A stretch of 18,778 bases of DNA from CAYOOT01 sp964405665 (GTDB lineage Bacteria; Bdellovibrionota_C; UBA2361; SZUA-149; CAZDWZ01), in assembly GCA_964405665.1 (NCBI GenBank), contig CAYOOT010000056.1:1-18778 (forward strand), in the 5' to 3' direction. Positions 14,104 through 18,778 of the stretch are shown piece after piece. How positions within the stretch are numbered: the first letter of the stretch is position 1; each line of letters starts with the position of its first letter. The position numbers and the translations under genes are program-made. The notes under the pieces are model-generated. The model saw nothing but the letters and a program-made list of their open reading frames with translations, searched no databases and was not told the origin of the DNA.

Positions 14104-17100
14104 ATGAAAGAACCCTTAATCTTAAAAAGGCCTGTTGAAGTTTCAGCAGATGTAAACAAAACACTGGGAGCAAAGCTACCTAGAACACTTGCCTCAATTG
14201 ACGAAGAGCTAATTAATAGTTTTGCTGATTTAAAAAACCACTTTGATATAAAATCTTCCAACATCAAGAATTTAGTAAATGATCAAAAAACAAATACTTC
14301 TTGGTTTGGCAGTGCCTTAAATAGAATTGGAAATTCTGTTGTTGCTACTTTCGACGGAAAGCCTTTGCTTGATAGCTTAGAAGATGCAGAAAATAAATAC
14401 GATCAATCGACCGCTGATTTTATTAAAAAAACTGATGCTAGAATTATTGCTACTAAAAAAATTATTGATAATTTGTTAGAAGAGAAATCTCGGCTTACTG
14501 GCAATAGCGATAATATCCAAATACAGAAAACTCTCAATGCTCTTATTGCGACAGAAAAAATCTCTAGTCTGCTTAAAATAGCTGAATTAATAAGAACTGA
14601 ATCAAAAAAGAACGAAGCTAATTTTAGTGAAGGAGCTATTGTTTTTGCTAAAGAAGTTACTAGAGAAATTGCTTCGATATCCGCTCATACCAACCTTCAA
14701 GCAGATTTAAATAATTCCAAGGCCATTCTAGAACAAGCCATCAAACATACTAATAATTTATCTGATCTTCAGAAAACTTTAGTGGGGCAATCAATCACTC
14801 AAATAACAGCGGTGGCTAAGTTAACTCAAGCAGAAGAGACAAGAAAGCTAATTGCTTACAATCAGGACAATTCTATTCTCAAAGCAAATACATTTAACAA
14901 TTTCTTTTATTACGATTTTCTTCCCTTTGCCGGAACAATTGGCGGAGGAGTGTTGTTGGCAACCGGAGTTGGTGCAATCGGAGCAGGATTTATCGGCGGC
15001 TTAATTGCAATGGGAGTGGGTGGACTCATCGGTTCAGAATTAATCAAAGAAGGGCTGTTTTATCAAAACGATAAAAATAAGAATTCGGATCATTCAACTA
15101 GAAGTTTACTGGGAGCCTATCTTGAAGAAACTGAGATTGGCGGAGATACGATTGGGGTAAGCACTGTTGCCTTATCTTATGGAATGCAAGTGGGCATGAG
15201 CAGTCTTGGTTCGGGTTCAACTCAGATAGCAGGTAAAGGAATTGGGGTATTACTGGGATGGGGATTAAATAAATTTAGTAATTTAGGTTTAACAAAAGCT
15301 TTACTTCCTACTTTTACAAAATTTGCAGAAAATTATCTGGCAAAATCTCTTGCTGCAGAATCGGCAAAGGCAGCAACAAAATCAGCTCTGGAATTAGCTC
15401 ATCGCTATTCAGTAAGAGGACTGATCAAAGAAGTTATCGAAGAATTTGGAGAAGAAGGCACGGAAGCTCTAATGGAGCAAACTGCTGCACATATCGGAAC
15501 CCAATTAAAAATGCAATTGGGAATAAATTCTTTTGGAATTAATATTCCTTTTGTCAGTCCAGAAGCAGCCCTGTTGATTGGACTTAGAAGAAGTGGAAGT
15601 CATGGAGCTTATTTTAAAGGAAAAGAGGATTACCTTAATCAATTAAAAAATGTAAGCAGCTTATTTTTAGGGGAAAACGAAAATATTACTTCTGAAAAAA
15701 GTGCTGAAGAAATTCTACAAACTCTGACAAAGAGCAATGTTATCTATCCGGAATTAGCAAGTAGTTTAATTGGCGTTCCAAGATTTATCACAGCAACTAC
15801 TGCAGCAAGAGATCTCTATAAAGATCCCACTGCTGCTCCCCAGATAGATCAAACAGTAATTGAATATAATGGGCAAGACCTGGGAGGGAATAAAGTTAAA
15901 TATCGTTTGTGGACAAAAGATGGTTGGGATCAACTCCAAAACAATTTAAGTCAAAATACTAAATATCAAGCTTTAACTATTTTATCCGAAGAGCCCAATC
16001 AAGCATCTATGATCAATCTGGTAGTTGATCCCAGGTTAGATCGAACGAAGACTTTAAGAATATTTTATGAAGAACAATACCACATCACAAGAGGATATGA
16101 TGGAGATGATCATCATGAGTTTACAGCTAAACTCTATGCTGAAGGAAGGTTAAAAAGTCTTGGTTTTGAACATCGATCGCTAGAAGCAATTCAGACTGAC
16201 GTTAGAAGAAATTACCTAGCTACTTCCAGATCTAGAAATGATGCTGCAAAATTAAAGTATAATGTTGCAGCATCTCAAGTTACTGCTTCCGATGAAAACT
16301 TTGATTTGGCCCAAGCAATTTTATCATCTCCACCGCCTCGCACTGGAATCGATCCTGAGATACTCCAACCATCAGAGTTTGAAATTAAACTTAAGCAAAT
16401 TCTGGAAAAAGCACTAAAAAATGAAACACCACTTTCAGAGCTTGAGAAATTGATTCAACAATATTCGCTTTGGTTTGAGCAAAGAGATTCCATAAATTGT
16501 CCGGTTAAATTTACGGCTTTAGAAACAGAAGCATTTGCTATTGCCGATATTGTAAAAAGTGAAATTGACAAAAGGCCGGATCGACCCCTTGAGAGTATGC
16601 TCACAACTGTCTATAAAGCCTACGAGAATAGAGGAATGTCGTTGGATAAATTTCTGTCTTGCTCATTGCATTACCTTGCTCGGATCTCACGTATTCTTCA
16701 AAAGTTACGTGCTGATCAAATGTATAATGAACAAACAGCTGCAGCTTCAACAAATTTAAATGATTTATCCCTTCCAGAATTTCTTGAATATCAACGTCAG
16801 AAATTAAGAGAAAAAGAGATAGCGGAAAAATATGAGTCAACATTTGCGATGACAAATGTTGGTTTAGAAGAAGGAAGTAATGTCAATGATTTAAATACTC
16901 CTTTTACGGTTCTTCCAATCTTGTTTTTGCGCCACAGCGGAATGGGTCCTGTTTCGGATATTACATCACATTTTTCAGGATCAGCAATTCCCAACATCCT
17001 CTCAGAGGAAGTTGTAGTTTGGAATGCTACAAAAGTTGTTCGAAAAATCAATGTAGTTCCGGCTTCAGGTAGAAATCCTGCACACCTTGTCCTGGAGCTT

Positions 17101-18778
17101 AATACCCCCACGATAGAAGGCATGAAAATACTTCGCCTTGCTGTTTCTACGAATCATATTCCCTCAACACCTTCTAATCTTCAGGAATGTTTAACAACAG
17201 GCTTCGAAACGGATTTAAATCGCTTTTCATTAGACAATAATACTTCTGCGGAATCACGCCAGGCGATTTTAAGTGAACTTGTAACACTTGGCTCTCCTTC
17301 GCAAGGCCGTCTTTTATACCAAAATCATTATTCCTTAATAGATAATACTGACTGCTATCAATTGCTGGCAAACATGCTGGGTCGAAATGAATTAGAGCGA
17401 AGAGCTATTTATTTAAACATTTTTTTTGAATTTGCTAACGATCGAGAGGACAAACAAGTTGAAGCTTTAGTAAGGTCAACGGGGATATTGAAAAAAACTA
17501 AAACTATCGATGAAGTTGCTAATTCCTATAATGACGTCTTATTGATCTTACAAAAATTTCGCTTACACAAATTGCTAAAGCTACATAAGGAAAATCGAAA
17601 TATCACTCATGCTTTAAATTTTATTTATTCAGGGACTGACAATGAATTTGGACAACGTTTTATTCTTCCACTTTTGGGTTTATTAATCACTCCCTCACAA
17701 CTAGAAGTAACTAGCGCTGAGCAATTACTACAGTTAATGGCAGATCCCGATAAGGAAGATCTATGTTTTTTAATACCGCGCAAGGATCTGGGACCTTTCT
17801 ATAATAATTTAAATAATTTTGTTCAAAAAGCACTTGCTAATAACTTTTTTGAAACACTAGAAAGAATTTCCAATGAAATTTTTCCTGACATTGTCAATTC
17901 TGATTCCCCAGTACCAGCTCGCCTGCGTAGATTATTTCAATTTGAAGTACTTTATGAAGTTTTTCAAGGAATCATGCCCAATATTCGTGGAGAAGAATTT
18001 CGTGATAAAAGAAAATATTTTTGGGCATCAATTGTATCACAAACAACGAATTGTTGGTCCTCTGATCTTTCAGAAAGCAGGCTTTGGCATCTCTGTTATG
18101 AAGGAGAAACAAGAGGAATTGAACTCCAGCCTATCAAGAATGATATAGAAAGGGTTTTACTGGAACCTCCAAGCTCCAACTTAGTTGCCGAACTTCAAAG
18201 CCATATTTTTGATTTTCATTTATTATTACGCTCTTATTATTTACTAATTGATCCTTCGCGACCAAAGTTAACATTAGAAAGTCTTAGAAAACCAGTCTTG
18301 CAATGGGAGAAGAATGATTGGAAAACAAAATCAACGCCGGTAATTGGAAAAAGTAGCGAGCAAAAAGAAACTAAACCGCCCCTGGATGTTCAACTAACTA
18401 CCATTGCCAATTATTTAAATGCAGATTCACTAAGATTGCGACAACGACTGCTGGAGAAAGAAGGAGCAATTCAATTGCATTTATATTTTTTTCAAGATCT
18501 ACTTGCAATCAGAGAATTATACGAAGCAGGCCGATATGATGAAGCTATTCTCGTTTTAAGAAAATATATTAAAAAAACTGGCGCTGCTGCTGATAATTCA
18601 AAATTTCCTGATACCAATAAACCCACTGCTTCTCTTTGGATTGACTGTCTTCGCACCCTTCATACAAAAATAAATGAGAAAAGAGCTGAAACAAGATCCC
18701 AAATAAGAACAATGGAATTGCCCGCAAACACTCAAGTAACAGCTTCTGTTCCGACAGTTGCAACAACTGCTACTACAG
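14104..18778 (+). CDS. Giant protein of unknown function, 3'-truncated by the window (at least 1558 aa)
   Basis: An uninterrupted frame runs from ATG 14104 to the last base with no stop, so the gene continues outside the window. I recognise no family. There is no N-terminal signal peptide. Residues 1-265 look mostly helical. Residues about 266-320 are a Gly-rich hydrophobic block (LPFAGTIGGGVLLATG, then GAIGAGFIGGLIAMGVGG), with a second milder one at about 355-395. An amphipathic helical stretch (about 400-460) includes EEFGEEGTEALMEQ. Residues 500-1558 look soluble, with GYDGDDHHEF near 664-673; I see no repeats and no ATPase or protease motif. No alpha-2-macroglobulin thioester motif is seen, although the gene follows pbpC. 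A membrane-inserting effector, toxin-like protein or phage-derived structural protein is possible, but this is inference only. The Shine-Dalgarno is weak. Confidence 0.85.
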   Translation, partial: MKEPLILKRPVEVSADVNKTLGAKLPRTLASIDEELINSFADLKNHFDIKSSNIKNLVNDQKTNTSWFGSALNRIGNSVVATFDGKPLLDSLEDAENKYDQSTADFIKKTDARIIATKKIIDNLLEEKSRLTGNSDNIQIQKTLNALIATEKISSLLKIAELIRTESKKNEANFSEGAIVFAKEVTREIASISAHTNLQADLNNSKAILEQAIKHTNNLSDLQKTLVGQSITQITAVAKLTQAEETRKLIAYNQDNSILKANTFNNFFYYDFLPFAGTIGGGVLLATGVGAIGAGFIGGLIAMGVGGLIGSELIKEGLFYQNDKNKNSDHSTRSLLGAYLEETEIGGDTIGVSTVALSYGMQVGMSSLGSGSTQIAGKGIGVLLGWGLNKFSNLGLTKALLPTFTKFAENYLAKSLAAESAKAATKSALELAHRYSVRGLIKEVIEEFGEEGTEALMEQTAAHIGTQLKMQLGINSFGINIPFVSPEAALLIGLRRSGSHGAYFKGKEDYLNQLKNVSSLFLGENENITSEKSAEEILQTLTKSNVIYPELASSLIGVPRFITATTAARDLYKDPTAAPQIDQTVIEYNGQDLGGNKVKYRLWTKDGWDQLQNNLSQNTKYQALTILSEEPNQASMINLVVDPRLDRTKTLRIFYEEQYHITRGYDGDDHHEFTAKLYAEGRLKSLGFEHRSLEAIQTDVRRNYLATSRSRNDAAKLKYNVAASQVTASDENFDLAQAILSSPPPRTGIDPEILQPSEFEIKLKQILEKALKNETPLSELEKLIQQYSLWFEQRDSINCPVKFTALETEAFAIADIVKSEIDKRPDRPLESMLTTVYKAYENRGMSLDKFLSCSLHYLARISRILQKLRADQMYNEQTAAASTNLNDLSLPEFLEYQRQKLREKEIAEKYESTFAMTNVGLEEGSNVNDLNTPFTVLPILFLRHSGMGPVSDITSHFSGSAIPNILSEEVVVWNATKVVRKINVVPASGRNPAHLVLELNTPTIEGMKILRLAVSTNHIPSTPSNLQECLTTGFETDLNRFSLDNNTSAESRQAILSELVTLGSPSQGRLLYQNHYSLIDNTDCYQLLANMLGRNELERRAIYLNIFFEFANDREDKQVEALVRSTGILKKTKTIDEVANSYNDVLLILQKFRLHKLLKLHKENRNITHALNFIYSGTDNEFGQRFILPLLGLLITPSQLEVTSAEQLLQLMADPDKEDLCFLIPRKDLGPFYNNLNNFVQKALANNFFETLERISNEIFPDIVNSDSPVPARLRRLFQFEVLYEVFQGIMPNIRGEEFRDKRKYFWASIVSQTTNCWSSDLSESRLWHLCYEGETRGIELQPIKNDIERVLLEPPSSNLVAELQSHIFDFHLLLRSYYLLIDPSRPKLTLESLRKPVLQWEKNDWKTKSTPVIGKSSEQKETKPPLDVQLTTIANYLNADSLRLRQRLLEKEGAIQLHLYFFQDLLAIRELYEAGRYDEAILVLRKYIKKTGAAADNSKFPDTNKPTASLWIDCLRTLHTKINEKRAETRSQIRTMELPANTQVTASVPTVATTATT

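Noticed and set aside
14061..14267. 68-residue minus-strand ORF at the start of the giant ORF
   Set aside because: It is antisense to the giant ORF start and has no supporting motif or promoter.
16559..18766. Several 60-110 residue ORFs inside the last 2.2 kb
   Set aside because: They lie in other frames of the continuous giant ORF, with unusual composition and no ribosome binding sites.
14104..18778. Alpha-2-macroglobulin partner of PBP1C
   Set aside because: There is no signal peptide or lipobox, no thioester CxEQ motif and no visible macroglobulin repeat pattern in the translated frame.

Overview
The window looks like AT-rich bacterial chromosome from a Gram-negative organism. It carries an LpoA/LppC-type outer-membrane lipoprotein, a class I fructose-1,6-bisphosphatase, a penicillin-binding protein 1C and a standard grpE-dnaK-dnaJ set. 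No gene fixes the phylum. An uncultivated, deltaproteobacteria-like or candidate-phylum lineage would fit, but that is a guess from protein character. I see no rRNA, tRNA, CRISPR array, transposase or integrase.

Layout. Positions 1-54 are a heptanucleotide tandem tract at the window edge. On the minus strand follow a 586-residue coiled-coil protein (61-1821), which has a good sigma70-type promoter overlapped by a palindrome, and fbp (1940-2917). Between fbp and a divergent DUF2520 dehydrogenase-like gene (3236-4120, plus) sits a 200-bp transposase-less element with 26-bp perfect terminal inverted repeats and an 8-bp target duplication. From 10712 down to 4127 runs a minus-strand cluster: grpE, dnaK, dnaJ, a LppC-like lipoprotein overlapping dnaJ, and an EamA permease. 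It ends 6 bp from the convergent DUF2520 gene. Diverging from grpE is recO, with a possible 13-codon leader peptide stop-start coupled to it. A second copy of the heptanucleotide tract, inverted relative to the first, lies directly in front of pbpC (11657-13966).

The last quarter (14104-18778) is one uninterrupted reading frame of at least 1558 codons that leaves the window without a stop. I recognise no family in it. It has a helical N-terminal third, a Gly-rich hydrophobic region and then a long soluble part. It is the least explained object here.

Functional reading: protein folding (GrpE/DnaK/DnaJ), envelope and peptidoglycan work (LppC-like lipoprotein, PBP1C), central carbon metabolism (Fbp), repair (RecO) and two large proteins of unknown role. 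The non-coding DNA shows two promoter-overlapping palindromes, a MITE placed in the fbp leader, and inverted heptanucleotide tracts bracketing about 11.5 kb.
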